Positions 23,857 through 33,805 of a stretch of 64,000 bases of DNA are shown one piece after another. Origin of the DNA: Paenibacillus sp. D2_2 (GTDB lineage: Bacteria > Bacillota > Bacilli > Paenibacillales > Paenibacillaceae); assembly GCF_031199965.1 (NCBI RefSeq), contig NZ_CP133605.1, forward strand, positions 1,582,501 through 1,646,500, read 5' to 3'. The stretch's first letter is position 1; every line of letters begins with the position of its first letter. The notes under the pieces were generated by a model. It was not told the DNA's origin, made no database searches, and saw only the letters and a list, made by a program, of their open reading frames with translations. The translations under genes were made by a program, and so were the position numbers.

Positions 23857-26800
23857 ATGGTTTACAGCAATGTATTAAAAAAAGCTGGATTAGCCTGGGT
23901 CTGCTTATTACTGATCATCGGGTCGTTTGTGTCCGGGATTGGTGTACAAACGGCAAGCGCAGCCACTCCTAATGGGAACTACAAAATCGTTGGATATTTC
24001 CCATCCTGGGGGATATACGGCCGTAGCTATAACGTTACGGATATCGACGTTTCCAAAATCACACACATCAACTATGCGTTCGCTGATATTTGTTGGGATG
24101 GTAAACATGGTAATGGTTCTACAGCGATTGATAACCCGAACAAACAAACGTGGCCTTGTACGGTATCCGGTATTCCACTTCAATCCGGTAGCGTTCCAAA
24201 CGGTAGTATCGTCCTTGGTGATCCTGATGCCGACGCCTTGCGTCCGACTCCTGGCGGTCCAACAACCGGTTGCTGGGCCGATGCGGCTTGCGGAAACTTT
24301 GGAGCCTTACGAAGTTTGAAAGCCAAAAACCCTCAATTGAAAACCATTCTATCTGTTGGAGGATGGACGTGGTCCAATCGCTTCTCGGATACCGCCGCAT
24401 CTGATCAAACTCGGAAGAACTTCGCTAAATCTGCCGTCGATGCACTTCGAGCCTACGGGTTTGATGGGGTTGACCTCGACTGGGAATATCCGAATGTTGA
24501 AGCCATCAAAGGCAATAGCTATCGACCCGAGGATAAACAAAACTATACCCTGTTGTTGCAAGAGATACGCAATCAATTGGATGCAGCAGGAGCTGAAGAT
24601 GGCAAACACTACCTGCTTACCATTGCTTCCGGAGCTAGTCAAGAATTCGTTGATAACACAGAGCTGGGCAAAATTGCTCAAATCGTCGATTGGATCAATA
24701 TTATGACTTATGACTTCCATGGCGGTTCTTTTGAAGCTACGACTAGCCATAACACCGGTCTTTATGGTGATCCTAGCGATCCATACTACAGCAACGGTTT
24801 CTTCGTGGACGGTGCAATCCAAGCTTATAAAAATGCTGGCGTACCTTTGAATAAACTCGTTGTTGGGTTAGAGTTCATGGCTCGCAGCTGGAAGAACTGT
24901 CCTCCAGGGCCGAATAACGACGGTCAATACCAGACTTGCGAGGCAGATAACGGTTCTGTGTTCAAATGGGCTCCAAACGGAACTTGGGATGATTCCAACT
25001 CCGGAAATACGGGGGTGTTTGATTACGGGGATCTCGCCGCTAATTATGTGAATAAAAACGGGTATACTCGTTATTTCAACAGCATTGCTAAAGTTCCTTA
25101 CCTATACAATCCAGCGACAAAAATCTTTATCTCTTATGATGATACGGAGTCCATCGGTTATAAAACCGACTACATCAAGAACAATAGCCTCGGCGGCGCC
25201 ATGTTCTGGGAATTCAGCTCCGATTGTCGCACAAGTCCAAAATTCAATTGTACAGGACCAAAGCTGCTCGATAAAGTTGCTACTGACTTGAGTCAAGCCA
25301 CGCCACCGGTGGATACGCAGCCACCAACAGCTCCAACGAATTTAGTTGATGCAGGGCATGGCGATAAGAAAGTCACATTAAGCTGGGGCCCTTCTACAGA
25401 TAATGTAGGAGTCATGGCTTATGATATTTATAAAAATGGTACGCTGGTTCTGTCCGTTGACGGAGCAACAACAACCGCACTCATCAAAGGATTAACAGGC
25501 AGCACAACGTATATCTTTACGGTCAAAGCCAGAGATGCAGCGGGCAACTCCTCTGCAGCCAGCAATGCCCTATCGGTCACCACTGCACCGCCAATCATCG
25601 ATAATCAACCTCCGACCACTCCGACTAATCTCACTGCCTCAGCCAAAACAAAAACGACAGTAAAACTAAGCTGGGGGGCTTCAACCGACAACGATGATAT
25701 CGCTGGCTACGATATCTATCAGAACGGCACACTCGTTAAATCTACCGAAAACACAACAGAAACCATCACTGGACTATCGCCAGGAACAACTTACAACTTC
25801 TATGTTATTGCCAGAGATCTGTCTGGTAATCCTTCCGCACCTAGTGACTCCATCTATGTCACAACCCCTACCGATCCTGTCTTCCCTGCTTGGCAGACCA
25901 ATACCTCATATGCAGTTGGAGCTTATGTTACTTATAACGGCAACCTCTACAAATGTACGTATGCTCATACTTCCATTCAAGGCTGGGAGCCTCCAAGCGC
26001 TCCAACACTATGGCAGCTTCAATCCGCTCCACCTTCAGATACCCAACCACCAAGCGCACCTACAAATCTCACTATTTCTGCACAAACAGGAGCGTCCGCT
26101 ACTCTGACATGGACAGCGTCTACCGATAACATCGGCGTAACAGGATATGACATTTATCAAGGATCGAATTTGATTGGCAGCTCCACAACAACAACTTATA
26201 CCGTAACAGGTCTTGCAGGAGGGAGCGTATCCTTCTACGTGAAAGCGAAAGACGCCGCAGGGAATGTATCAGCTGCCAGCAACGTCGTGACGACGACACC
26301 AACTGTACCAGATACGATTCCTCCAACAGCACCTACAAATCTAGCTTTCACAGCAAAAACTCAAACGAGCGTATCGCTTGCATGGGGGCTTCCACAGATA
26401 ACGTAGGTGTAACAAACTATGATATCTATAACGGTTCCACACTTGCTGCTTCCGTGAACGGGACGACGCTTACGGCCGTCATTAACAATCTAACAGCCAA
26501 TACTGCCTATACCTTTACAGTCAAAGCCAAAGATGCCGCGGGTAACGTCTCTGCGGCCAGCAATGCAGTGACGGTCACGACCGATGCAACATCTCCAGTG
26601 GATACCGATCCTCCAACAGCACCTACAAATCTGACTTCCACGGCAAAAACTCAAACGAGCGTAACGCTTGTATGGGGGCTTCCACAGATAACGTAGGTGT
26701 AACAGGTTATGATGTCTATAATGGCTCCACACTTGCTGCTTCCGTGAACGGGACAACGCTTACAGCCGTCATTAACAATCTAACAGCCAATACTGCCTAT

Positions 26801-27037
26801 ACCTTTACAGTCAAAGCCAAAGATGCCGCGGGCAACGTGTCAGCACCCAGCAATGCAGTGACGGTCACAACCAATGCTGCTACGCCAACAGTTGACGCAT
26901 GGGTAGCTAATAAGGCATATGCCAAAGACGATTTGGTTATCTATAACGGAAAAGTGTATAAATGTCTGCAACCACATACATCGCTCGCAGGTTGGGAACC
27001 TGCGAATGTGCCTGCTTTATGGAGTGTTCAGCCTTAA
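23857..27037 (+). CDS. Secreted multidomain chitinase, GH18, frameshifted twice as read
   Basis: ATG 23857 follows AAAAAGGAGGAG and begins a Sec signal peptide ending near TASAA. The GH18 catalytic domain (about residues 40-470) contains [11 protein letters not shown], with the catalytic Glu, and MTYDFHG. Then come FnIII-1, FnIII-2, a CBM5/12 ([17 protein letters not shown]...GWEPP), FnIII-3, FnIII-4, FnIII-5 and a second CBM5/12 ([17 protein letters not shown]...GWEPA). The frame breaks at two G-runs, 26384-26388 in FnIII-4 and 26674-26678 in FnIII-5. Each has five G where the matching site in FnIII-2 has six. One G at each gives a continuous 1060-residue protein. Without repair the enzyme would end after FnIII-3, keeping the catalytic domain and one CBM. 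It is secreted to degrade chitin. Confidence 0.9.
26300..26885 (+). repeat. Tandem FnIII repeats 4 and 5, near-identical DNA
   Basis: Two FnIII-coding units offset by 290 bp are almost identical in DNA, from the CCTCCAACAGCACCTACAAAT segment through GTGACGGTCACGACC. The offset would be 291 bp (97 codons) once the missing G is counted. This indicates a recent duplication inside the chitinase gene. Boundaries are approximate. Confidence 0.8.
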
Positions 27038-27185
27038 TACCGATCATACGGAGGGGGCGGCGGTAACTCCCGTCCTCTCCCTATGTAAACAATTAAGTTC
27101 TCTGTCAAAATACTCTATCCTTTATGCTCCCAAGTGAGGATTTTGCAGTATAATGAAGGATATATGGTTAGAGGGAGAGGACAAG

Positions 27186-28007
27186 ATGATCGAGAAAATC
27201 GTTGAAGTATGGGATCAGGATACATATGCTGGCCAACTAGAGGACGGTTTTACACCTAAGATGGAGACCTATATCTTGAAGGGCGAGCAAAAAAGAGGAG
27301 CGGTTCTAATCTGTCCCGGTGGCGGATACGAGTTCACCTCTGAGCGTGAAGCTGAACCGATCGCACTGGAGTTCAATGCAGCAGGGTTCCATGCCTTCGT
27401 ATTATATTACAGCGTGGCTCCAAGGAAGCACCCGCAGCCATTGTTGGACGTGTCTAGGGCGATTCGTATGCTTCGGGAGAATGCGGAAGAATGGAATATT
27501 ATTGCCGATAAGATCGCGGTCTGTGGATTTTCTGCTGGTGGCCATTTGGCAGCAAGCCTCGGAGTCCACTGGAATAACCCGCTGCTTCAGGATGAACAGG
27601 ACAAAGGCGCAGACATTTACCGGCCGAATGCGTTAATTCTGAGCTATCCGGTTATTTCGGGCAGGGAGCATGCGCATCGGGGCTCTTTTAACAATCTGCT
27701 TGGTTTGGAGCCAGAGGAGGCACTGCTTACTGAGATGTCTCTGGAGGAGCAGGTGAGTGAGGAGACGCCGCCGGCGTTCATTTGGCATACTTTCGAGGAT
27801 ACGGCGGTTCCAGTGGAGAACAGTCTGTTGTTCGCTCAAGCGATGCGCAGACACGGTATTCCGTTTGAGCTGCATATCTATCCAGAAGGACCGCACGGAT
27901 TATCGTTGGCCACTAAGCTTACGGCTACGGATGAAGGTCAGATTGATCCTCATGTGGCAACCTGGATGGATCTTTGCATTCAATGGTTAAACCGTCTCTT
28001 CATATAA
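27186..28007 (+). CDS. Alpha/beta hydrolase, acetyl esterase/xylanase-accessory type
   Basis: This 273-residue esterase of the acetylxylan-esterase/dienelactone-hydrolase-like group has ICPGGGYEFTSEREAEPIALEF at about 42-63, the nucleophile elbow GFSAGGHLAAS (Ser at about 119), an acidic DTAVPVENS, and a final GPHGLSL with the catalytic His. The start at ATG 27186 is chosen because GAGGGAGAGG precedes it; an upstream ATG at 27153 lacks a site. There is no signal peptide, so it would act on imported acetylated oligosaccharides. It stands alone between the chitinase and a bidirectional terminator. Substrate identity is inferred from context only. Confidence 0.82.
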   Translation: MIEKIVEVWDQDTYAGQLEDGFTPKMETYILKGEQKRGAVLICPGGGYEFTSEREAEPIALEFNAAGFHAFVLYYSVAPRKHPQPLLDVSRAIRMLRENAEEWNIIADKIAVCGFSAGGHLAASLGVHWNNPLLQDEQDKGADIYRPNALILSYPVISGREHAHRGSFNNLLGLEPEEALLTEMSLEEQVSEETPPAFIWHTFEDTAVPVENSLLFAQAMRRHGIPFELHIYPEGPHGLSLATKLTATDEGQIDPHVATWMDLCIQWLNRLFI

Positions 28008-28012
28008 AATAA

Positions 28013-28056
28013 AAAAGAGCTGCCGCAGTCATGATGACTTGCAGGCAGCTCTTTGA
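28013..28056. terminator. Bidirectional terminator between convergent genes
   Basis: AAAGAGCTGCC and GGCAGCTCTTT form an 11-bp perfect stem. An A-run precedes and a T-containing tract follows, so it can serve the esterase gene and kduD. Confidence 0.8.
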
Positions 28057-28069
28057 TTTATCAGGAGGA

Positions 28070-28822
28070 TTATCTTGCCATCCATCCGCCATCGACACAC
28101 AGAACGTGACCGTTCAGGTAATTGGAGGCTGAGGAAGCCAGGAATACGGCAGGACCCTTCACGTCGTCAGGAGTTCCCCAACGTCCTGCAGGAATTCTCT
28201 CGGTGATCGAAGCCGTTCTCTCTTCGTTCGCGAGGATTGGCGCCGTATTGTTGGTAGCCATATAGCCAGGAGCGATGCCATTGATTTGCAAACCACTTGC
28301 TGCCCACTCATTGGCAAATGCTTTCGTCAAGCCAGCTACGCCGTGCTTGGAAGCTGTGTACCCAGGCACATTAATTCCACCTTGGTAGGAGAGCATGGAG
28401 CAAATGTTAATCATTTTGCCGCTGCCTCTCTCAATCATGTGTCTGCCGACGATTTGTGATAGAAGGAATACAGTGCTGAGGTTGATGTCGATAACGTCAA
28501 ACCAGTCCTTTTCGCTGTGATCCTTGGCTGGAGTACGACGAATAATCCCGGCATTGTTCACGAGAATATCTATATGTCCGGTCAGTTCAAGAGCCTTGTC
28601 GAAAGTTTGTTGCAAAATTGAATGATCGCTCAAATCAACAGTAATATCGGAGGCTTTCCGGCCTAATGCTTGAACGGCCTTTACAGTCTCTTCGCTGGTG
28701 CTGTAGGAAGCACAGACAATGTCTGCTCCTGCTTCTGCGAGTCCTAGTGCAATGCCTTGGCCCAGTCCGCCGGCTGCGCCGGTTACGAGTGCAGTTTTGC
28801 CGGATAGATCGAATAAGTTCAT
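28070..28822 (-). CDS. kduD: 2-dehydro-3-deoxy-D-gluconate 5-dehydrogenase (KduD), SDR family
   Basis: This 250-residue short-chain dehydrogenase has the TGAAGGLGQGIA nucleotide-binding loop (about 14-25), the NNAG motif (about 89-92), the catalytic Ser in ICSMLS and the YxxxK motif YTASKHG (Tyr about 155). It converts 3-deoxy-D-glycero-2,5-hexodiulosonate to 2-keto-3-deoxygluconate. The adjoining kduI gene supplies its substrate, which supports the name over other SDRs. It is the last gene of the minus-strand kduI-deoR-kduD cluster and is preceded by GGAGCG. Confidence 0.9.
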   Translation of the reverse strand: MNLFDLSGKTALVTGAAGGLGQGIALGLAEAGADIVCASYSTSEETVKAVQALGRKASDITVDLSDHSILQQTFDKALELTGHIDILVNNAGIIRRTPAKDHSEKDWFDVIDINLSTVFLLSQIVGRHMIERGSGKMINICSMLSYQGGINVPGYTASKHGVAGLTKAFANEWAASGLQINGIAPGYMATNNTAPILANEERTASITERIPAGRWGTPDDVKGPAVFLASSASNYLNGHVLCVDGGWMAR

Positions 28823-28838
28823 TAGATGTAACGCTCCT

Positions 28839-29621
28839 TTATGAATTAGAATCGCCGTGCTCGTAGCCGCTGGTCAAAATTCGGATTCCCATATCTCTGT
28901 ACGGTTTGGCATTCTCTGTTGTAAGTCCGCGGTCTGTAATGATCGCGCTGATCTCGTCGAGTGATGCGAAGGTCCGTAGAGCAGATTGTCCGAACTTATG
29001 ATGATCGATGACGACATACGTCTCACGGGCAGTATCGATTAAAGCACGTTTGAAATCAATTAAATCACAGGTATATATGGATAGGCCATGTTCTGGATGA
29101 ACGCCTGTCGTCGATATGAATGCTTTCTGAATATTGAGCTGCCGGACGTAAGAGTTTGCCTCCGACCCGGCGAGCATATTCCGAACCCGATATCCTCCGG
29201 GAACGACGAGAAGGATCTGATCTTTAGTCGCAAGTTCACTGATGATATAGACATCATTGGTAACTACCGTAAGCGGCTGATTATCTAGACGGCGGGCAAT
29301 TTCAAGTGTCGTGCTGCCACCGTCAAGGGCGATAATATCATTTTTGGCGATATGGCGGATCGCTTCAAGGGCAATCTCAACCTTGGCTTCTGCATTTTTG
29401 GCAATCGGTTCTTTGGAAGGTAGAATACCAAATTGATCGTCCTGGGCAAGAATCGCTCCCCCATGGATGCGGCGAATCAGTCCCTGTTCCTCCAACTTAG
29501 ACAGATCCTCACGAATCGTCTTCCCTGTTACCTGCAGTCGCTCGCTCAATTCTGCTACCGTAACCTCTTTATTCATCAACAAAACTTCCATAATCTTCTC
29601 ATAGCGTCGGATCGGGTTCAT
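28839..29621 (-). CDS. DeoR-family transcriptional regulator
   Basis: The protein of 260 residues has an N-terminal helix-turn-helix (VTVAELSERLQVTGKTIREDL, about 16-36) followed by LIRRIHGGAIL, and a C-terminal sugar-phosphate sensing domain with DGGSTTLEIA, VVTNDVYI and the DHHKFG motif. The start at 29621 is chosen because GAGG lies about 7 bases upstream; an ATG at 29633 has no site. It lies between kduI and kduD, so it probably represses these genes until a pectin-derived sugar acid phosphate such as KDPG appears. That ligand is inferred. Confidence 0.85.
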   Translation of the reverse strand: MNPIRRYEKIMEVLLMNKEVTVAELSERLQVTGKTIREDLSKLEEQGLIRRIHGGAILAQDDQFGILPSKEPIAKNAEAKVEIALEAIRHIAKNDIIALDGGSTTLEIARRLDNQPLTVVTNDVYIISELATKDQILLVVPGGYRVRNMLAGSEANSYVRQLNIQKAFISTTGVHPEHGLSIYTCDLIDFKRALIDTARETYVVIDHHKFGQSALRTFASLDEISAIITDRGLTTENAKPYRDMGIRILTSGYEHGDSNS

Positions 29622-29655
29622 AACTAGCCTCATTTCTTTTCGTACATTTGAACCT

Positions 29656-30489
29656 TTATTTTAACTCTTTCATATCTACTGGGTCCATATCGGAGTAGAT
29701 TTTGTTGTCTCCAGCCATGCTCCAGATGAAGGCGTAGTTGCTTGTGCCAACACCGCTATGCACGGACCAGCTAGGGGAAATGACAGCTTCATCATTTCTC
29801 ATCATGATATGTCTAGTCTCAGTAGGCTCACCCATCATGTGAACGACTACAGCATCCTCAGGAAGGTCGAAGTATACATAAGCTTCCATCCGGCGAGGGT
29901 GTACGTGAGCTGGCATCGTATTCCACATATTGCCCGGTTTTAGAATAGTCAAACCCATAACCAGCTGTGAGCTTTGAATTCCATTCTCATGAATGAAACG
30001 ATAGATTCTACGTTCATTTGAATTCGTGATTGAACCCAGTTCAGCAGATTCTGCATCAGCAAGAGTAGCTTTAGCTGTAGGGTATTCTTTATGAGCCGGT
30101 GCAGAGTTCAAATAGAACTTAGCTGGCTTCGCAGCGTCTTTGCTGTTGAAAATAACTTCTTTGTTGCCCACGCCTACGAACAAACACTCTTTATTATCCA
30201 ACTCGTATACGGTTCCGTCTACAGTAACACTTCCTGCTCCGCCGATATTGATGATGCCAAGCTCACGGCGCTCGAGGAAGAAGGATACACCAAGTTCTTT
30301 CAAATCAGTTTCCAATTTAACCGCTTGATTAACCGGATGTGCTCCGCCGATGATCATGCGGTCTTCATGAGTTAAAGTCAGTTCCAATTTGTCAGGAGTA
30401 AATAATGTTGGAATATGGAATTCCTTGCGCAGGCGATCCGTATCGAATTGCTTAACCTCATTTGGGTGAGAAGCATAACGTCTTTCCAT
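29656..30489 (-). CDS. kduI: 5-dehydro-4-deoxy-D-glucuronate isomerase
   Basis: This 277-residue enzyme starts with the KduI-typical RRYASHPNEVKQFDTDRLRKEF and ends with WSMAGDNKIYSDMDPVDMK. The second cupin domain has metal ligands in NTMPAHVHPRRMEAYVYF (HxH...E). It isomerises 4-deoxy-L-threo-5-hexosulose uronate from pectin or unsaturated uronides to 3-deoxy-D-glycero-2,5-hexodiulosonate. AAAGGGGA precedes the ATG. It is the first gene of the kduI-deoR-kduD set. A 245-bp AT-rich gap separates it from the divergent abfA. Confidence 0.93.
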   Translation of the reverse strand: MERRYASHPNEVKQFDTDRLRKEFHIPTLFTPDKLELTLTHEDRMIIGGAHPVNQAVKLETDLKELGVSFFLERRELGIINIGGAGSVTVDGTVYELDNKECLFVGVGNKEVIFNSKDAAKPAKFYLNSAPAHKEYPTAKATLADAESAELGSITNSNERRIYRFIHENGIQSSQLVMGLTILKPGNMWNTMPAHVHPRRMEAYVYFDLPEDAVVVHMMGEPTETRHIMMRNDEAVISPSWSVHSGVGTSNYAFIWSMAGDNKIYSDMDPVDMKELK

Positions 30490-30641
30490 GTGAATAGTCC
30501 CCTTTACGAAATAATAAGTTCTATAATGTTCAATTTACTCCATTTGCGTTCATTTATCAAGTTCATTTTGGTTTGTTTATAAGTTTATTTAATAATATAT
30601 AAAAAATTGTTGAGATTCGATGTACATAAGAATGGACTACA

Positions 30642-30709
30642 TTGACGGATTTGTAGGGGGTTCACTATAATATTAATGAATATATTTATTAATTAATATA
30701 TTCATTAAT
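30642..30709 (+). promoter_or_regulatory. abfA promoter and 14-bp inverted-repeat operator
   Basis: The promoter reads TTGACG (30642-30647), 18 bases, TATAAT (30666-30671). A perfect palindrome follows: TTAATGAATATATT (30673-30686), 8 bases, AATATATTCATTAA (30695-30708), covering the expected start of transcription. Its right half contains TTAATATATTCATTAAT (30693-30709), which matches 14 of 17 bases of a site in front of the ArsR-type regulator at 33489-33505. Confidence 0.7.
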
Positions 30710-30734
30710 TAAATGGAAAGGCGGTAGAAAGACA

Positions 30735-32231
30735 ATGGCTTCTAGTGCTGTGTTAAATGCAGACTTGCGAAAAGGACTTATCCATAAAGAGGTTTACGGA
30801 CATTTCTCCGAGCATTTAGGCAGAGGGATTTATGAAGGCATCTGGGTGGGCGAGGATTCACCAATTCCGAATACCAATGGGATTAGAAACGATGTTTTGA
30901 AAGCGCTACAGCGCATAAAGATACCCGTCTTGCGTTGGCCTGGTGGCTGCTTTGCCGATGATTATCATTGGGAGGACGGGATTGGTCCGAGAGACACACG
31001 CAAGAAAATGATTAATAAGTTATGGGGAGGAGCTGTCGAGAATAATCATTTCGGGACCCATGAATTTATGATGTTGTGTGAGTTGCTTGGCTGTGAAGCT
31101 TATATTAATGGAAATGTTGGCAGCGGGACAGTCCGAGAAATGTCCGAATGGGTAGAGTATCTAACGTTCGGCGGAGAGTCTCCGGTGTCTACTATGCGCG
31201 CTGTGAACGGACAGACAGAGCCATGGAAGGTGAAATATTGGGGTGTCGGTAACGAGAATTGGGGCTGCGGCGGTAATATGCGTCCGGAGTATTATGCGGA
31301 TTTATATCGTCAGTATCAGACCTATGTCCGTAATTACGACGATAATAAGATCCATCGGATCGCCTGTGGACCTAATGGTAACGATTATGGCTGGATGGAA
31401 GTACTTATGCGCGAAGCATCTTTATTTATGGATTCGATCACATTGCATTACTATACGATCCTTGGCCCGAATTGGGAGAATAAAGGAGACGCTACCGGTT
31501 TTAATGCAGATGAATGGTTCACCACACTAGAACAGGCACTGTATATGGACGAACTGATTACCCGGCATAGTGCGATTATGGATCAGTATGATCCTAGTAA
31601 GCGTGTCGGACTGATCGTGGATGAATGGGGAACCTGGTACAATCCTGAGCCAGGATCGATGCCGGGTTACCTGTATCAACAGAACTCCATTCGCGATGCG
31701 CTCGTTGCCGGTGTCACTTTTAATATTTTTCATCAGCATAATGATCGGGTAAGAATGGCGAATATCGCGCAAATGGTCAATGTGTTGCAAGCGTTGATTC
31801 TAACGGAAGGAGAGCAAATGCTCCTAACGCCAACCTATCATGTGTTTGATATGTTCAAGGTGCATCAAGATGCTGAGAGAATCGAACTCACTTACGAGAG
31901 TGAAGCTTATCGTCATAATGGCCGGGAAATCCCCGCCGTATCGGCTTCAGCATCCGTGGATCAGGAAGGTGCTATCCATATAAGTCTGTGTAATCTGAAC
32001 CATGCGGATGACAGTGTATTGACTATTGATCTGCGCGGCCTAGATGTGGGGAGCAAGGGACTCGCCGTATCTGGTACGATATTAGCTGCTACCGAGATCG
32101 ATGCACACAATACGTTTGAGCAGCCGGATCATGTTGTTCCACAGCCTTTTTATGCTTTTGTACTAGAGGGCAGTAGGCTGACCGTTCAATTACCGCCTAT
32201 GTCGGTGACGGTGCTGGAGATCAAGAGCTAG
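30735..32231 (+). CDS. abfA: Intracellular alpha-L-arabinofuranosidase, GH51
   Basis: This 498-residue retaining glycosidase of GH51 removes arabinofuranosyl residues from arabinan and arabinoxylan oligosaccharides. It has the N-terminal [20 protein letters not shown], the acid/base Glu in [11 protein letters not shown] (about 173) and the nucleophile Glu in [10 protein letters not shown] (about 293). There is no signal peptide, so it acts in the cytoplasm on imported oligosaccharides. GGAAAGGCGG precedes the ATG. A distinct promoter and operator lie upstream. A small Cys-rich gene follows at 15 bp and may be cotranscribed. Confidence 0.95.
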   Translation: MASSAVLNADLRKGLIHKEVYGHFSEHLGRGIYEGIWVGEDSPIPNTNGIRNDVLKALQRIKIPVLRWPGGCFADDYHWEDGIGPRDTRKKMINKLWGGAVENNHFGTHEFMMLCELLGCEAYINGNVGSGTVREMSEWVEYLTFGGESPVSTMRAVNGQTEPWKVKYWGVGNENWGCGGNMRPEYYADLYRQYQTYVRNYDDNKIHRIACGPNGNDYGWMEVLMREASLFMDSITLHYYTILGPNWENKGDATGFNADEWFTTLEQALYMDELITRHSAIMDQYDPSKRVGLIVDEWGTWYNPEPGSMPGYLYQQNSIRDALVAGVTFNIFHQHNDRVRMANIAQMVNVLQALILTEGEQMLLTPTYHVFDMFKVHQDAERIELTYESEAYRHNGREIPAVSASASVDQEGAIHISLCNLNHADDSVLTIDLRGLDVGSKGLAVSGTILAATEIDAHNTFEQPDHVVPQPFYAFVLEGSRLTVQLPPMSVTVLEIKS

Positions 32232-32246
32232 GAGTATAGGCACAGG

Positions 32247-32510
32247 ATGAAGACGGGAAATAACGAATGCAAAGGCTGCCGGGAAGAGTATAAGGTGACA
32301 GAGGAGAGCATTCGGCATATGTTGGCCTCTCCGATGTTCACCTCCGATCAATGTGTAGACGATGAGGTATATAATGAGCGGCTACGAATTTGTAGTAGCT
32401 GCATTAAGCTGCAGGATGGGATAAACTGTACCGTCTGCGGTTGCATTATTCCAGTTGCCGCCAAGCTGAAGCAGAAGAGCTGTCCATTGCTGGGCGGCGC
32501 ACTGTGGTAA
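32247..32510 (+). CDS. Small cysteine-rich protein (DUF6171-like)
   Basis: This 87-residue protein has nine Cys: NECKGC near the start, a single DQC, CSSC, then CTVCGC and a final KSCPLL. The arrangement resembles the small zinc-ribbon-like DUF6171 family; that name is from memory and not certain. It begins 15 bp after abfA, at an ATG just after CAGG, and ends before a convergent regulator. It probably binds zinc. No function in arabinose use is known. Confidence 0.65.
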   Translation: MKTGNNECKGCREEYKVTEESIRHMLASPMFTSDQCVDDEVYNERLRICSSCIKLQDGINCTVCGCIIPVAAKLKQKSCPLLGGALW

Positions 32511-32566
32511 CTACTGTAATAACCCAAGAAACGTCATCACTTTATGCAGTGTAGGTGGCGCCGCGC

Positions 32567-33469
32567 TTACGTATAATAAAGTTCTGATATGAGATGCTCG
32601 TTATAATTACCGAAGCCTTTGCCAAATAGCGTAAGGCCGCCAATATGATGGGCATCTTCTTCTACAGAGAGCCTGAAGGTCCATTGCTTTCCGCGAATAT
32701 TCACATCATTTAAGGTGATTTCTGAAATCTGTAGGCTATCGATAAAAGTACCTTTTCCTGTAACGCGAAGCTGCTTGAGCAGGCCATACTGGTTGATATG
32801 ATTAGCCCACCAGTTCGGTGTATATTTTCCGCGCTTATCTCCGAAATCTCCGGGGCTTGTCCAAGAGCCAAGCTTGACCCCATTCAGGGTAAATGTAATA
32901 TCCGAAGGCCAATCATTGTTCGTCTCAGGAGCCTCTGAAGCGAGTTCCATCGAGATGACCAGTTCTTCAGGGTTCTGGCTTGCCAACAGAAAATTAGGGA
33001 TTTTATATTCAACATAACCTTTTCCGAACCATAGGATGCCAGCATTCATCCGTTCATGATCCCAGAAGAAACGGGGGTCATCGAAGCCGCCGATCATATG
33101 CTCGGTCGTAGCAAGGCCACAGGTCGGCTCGATTTGAAAGTCTGAATAATGACCCACCGGAATTTCCGCACGGTAGCTTTTGCGTTCGGACTGCTCTTTA
33201 TTTGGGAAAATAATCTCGATCCCGTCTGCGGACAGGGTGCATATTTTCTGCAGACCGCTTCGTCCTGGGGCCATATGACTACTGATAAGTTTAGCATTCT
33301 CCAGCTTGCGGACATGCATCGTCATAATCGCGCTGCTTAAATTCAGTGCCTCTGCGAGTTCCTTGATATTCATCGGCTTCTCGGCCAGCAGAGTCAACAT
33401 CTTCAGACGAACGGAGCTGGATAGAGCTTCATAAACAGGCAATGATCGTTCAGTAAGATCCAGTTTCAT
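32567..33469 (-). CDS. ArsR-type winged-helix transcriptional regulator with large C-terminal domain
   Basis: The first 80 residues form an ArsR-like winged helix (VRLKMLTLLAEKPMNIKELAEALNLSSAIMTMHVRKLENAKLI). The remaining 220 residues are a beta-rich domain (PTCGLATTEHMIGGFDDPRFFW, NWWANHINQYGLLKQLRV) of the kind seen in some Paenibacillus/Bacillus sugar-linked ArsR proteins, probably a ligand-binding module. It is divergent from eda and convergent with the abfA operon. GGAGG precedes the ATG. Its promoter and that of abfA share an AT-rich operator, which makes it the best candidate repressor of abfA and of itself. No metal-binding Cys pair is visible in the wing region. Confidence 0.8.
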   Translation of the reverse strand: MKLDLTERSLPVYEALSSSVRLKMLTLLAEKPMNIKELAEALNLSSAIMTMHVRKLENAKLISSHMAPGRSGLQKICTLSADGIEIIFPNKEQSERKSYRAEIPVGHYSDFQIEPTCGLATTEHMIGGFDDPRFFWDHERMNAGILWFGKGYVEYKIPNFLLASQNPEELVISMELASEAPETNNDWPSDITFTLNGVKLGSWTSPGDFGDKRGKYTPNWWANHINQYGLLKQLRVTGKGTFIDSLQISEITLNDVNIRGKQWTFRLSVEEDAHHIGGLTLFGKGFGNYNEHLISELYYT

Positions 33470-33488
33470 GTCAAGCCTCCAGATTTGA

Positions 33489-33542
33489 TTAATATATATG
33501 TTAATTATAAATGATTATATTTGTTATGTTCGTATTTTTCAA
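33489..33542 (-). promoter_or_regulatory. Promoter and operator of the ArsR-type regulator
   Basis: On the minus strand the promoter is TTGAAA (33542-33537), 17 bases, TATAAT (33519-33514). The operator-like TTAATATATATGTTAAT occupies 33489-33505 (given on the plus strand), just after the -10. This is the same location relative to the promoter as the abfA palindrome. Confidence 0.65.
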
Positions 33543-33577
33543 TGTGGTGAAGACCTGGCGAAGCCGGAATTTCTCCC

Positions 33578-33604
33578 AAATAACGACTCGTAGTTTCGTA
33601 AGCC
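33578..33604 (-). repeat. Single copy of the 27-bp dispersed repeat
   Basis: AAATAACGAC, six variable bases, then GTTTCGTAAG: the reverse orientation of the unit clustered at 5209-5397. It lies in the 336-bp gap between the ArsR-type regulator and eda. Apart from the regulator's promoter I see nothing else in that gap. Confidence 0.65.
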
Positions 33605-33805
33605 AGAAATAACTATGGATATAAGGCCCGAAATGGAGTATTGTGGATTTATGAACGTAAATGAACCCCGTTTTGGGTTCGAAAGTAACTGCCGAGAAGG
33701 AGAAACTCATTATCGAAAAGTTTGTTTTTTGAGAGAGATATGTTTTTTCCTTTAGGCATCTATCAAAATTACACAACAGATACATGAGGGTGAGGAGAAA
33801 CGATT

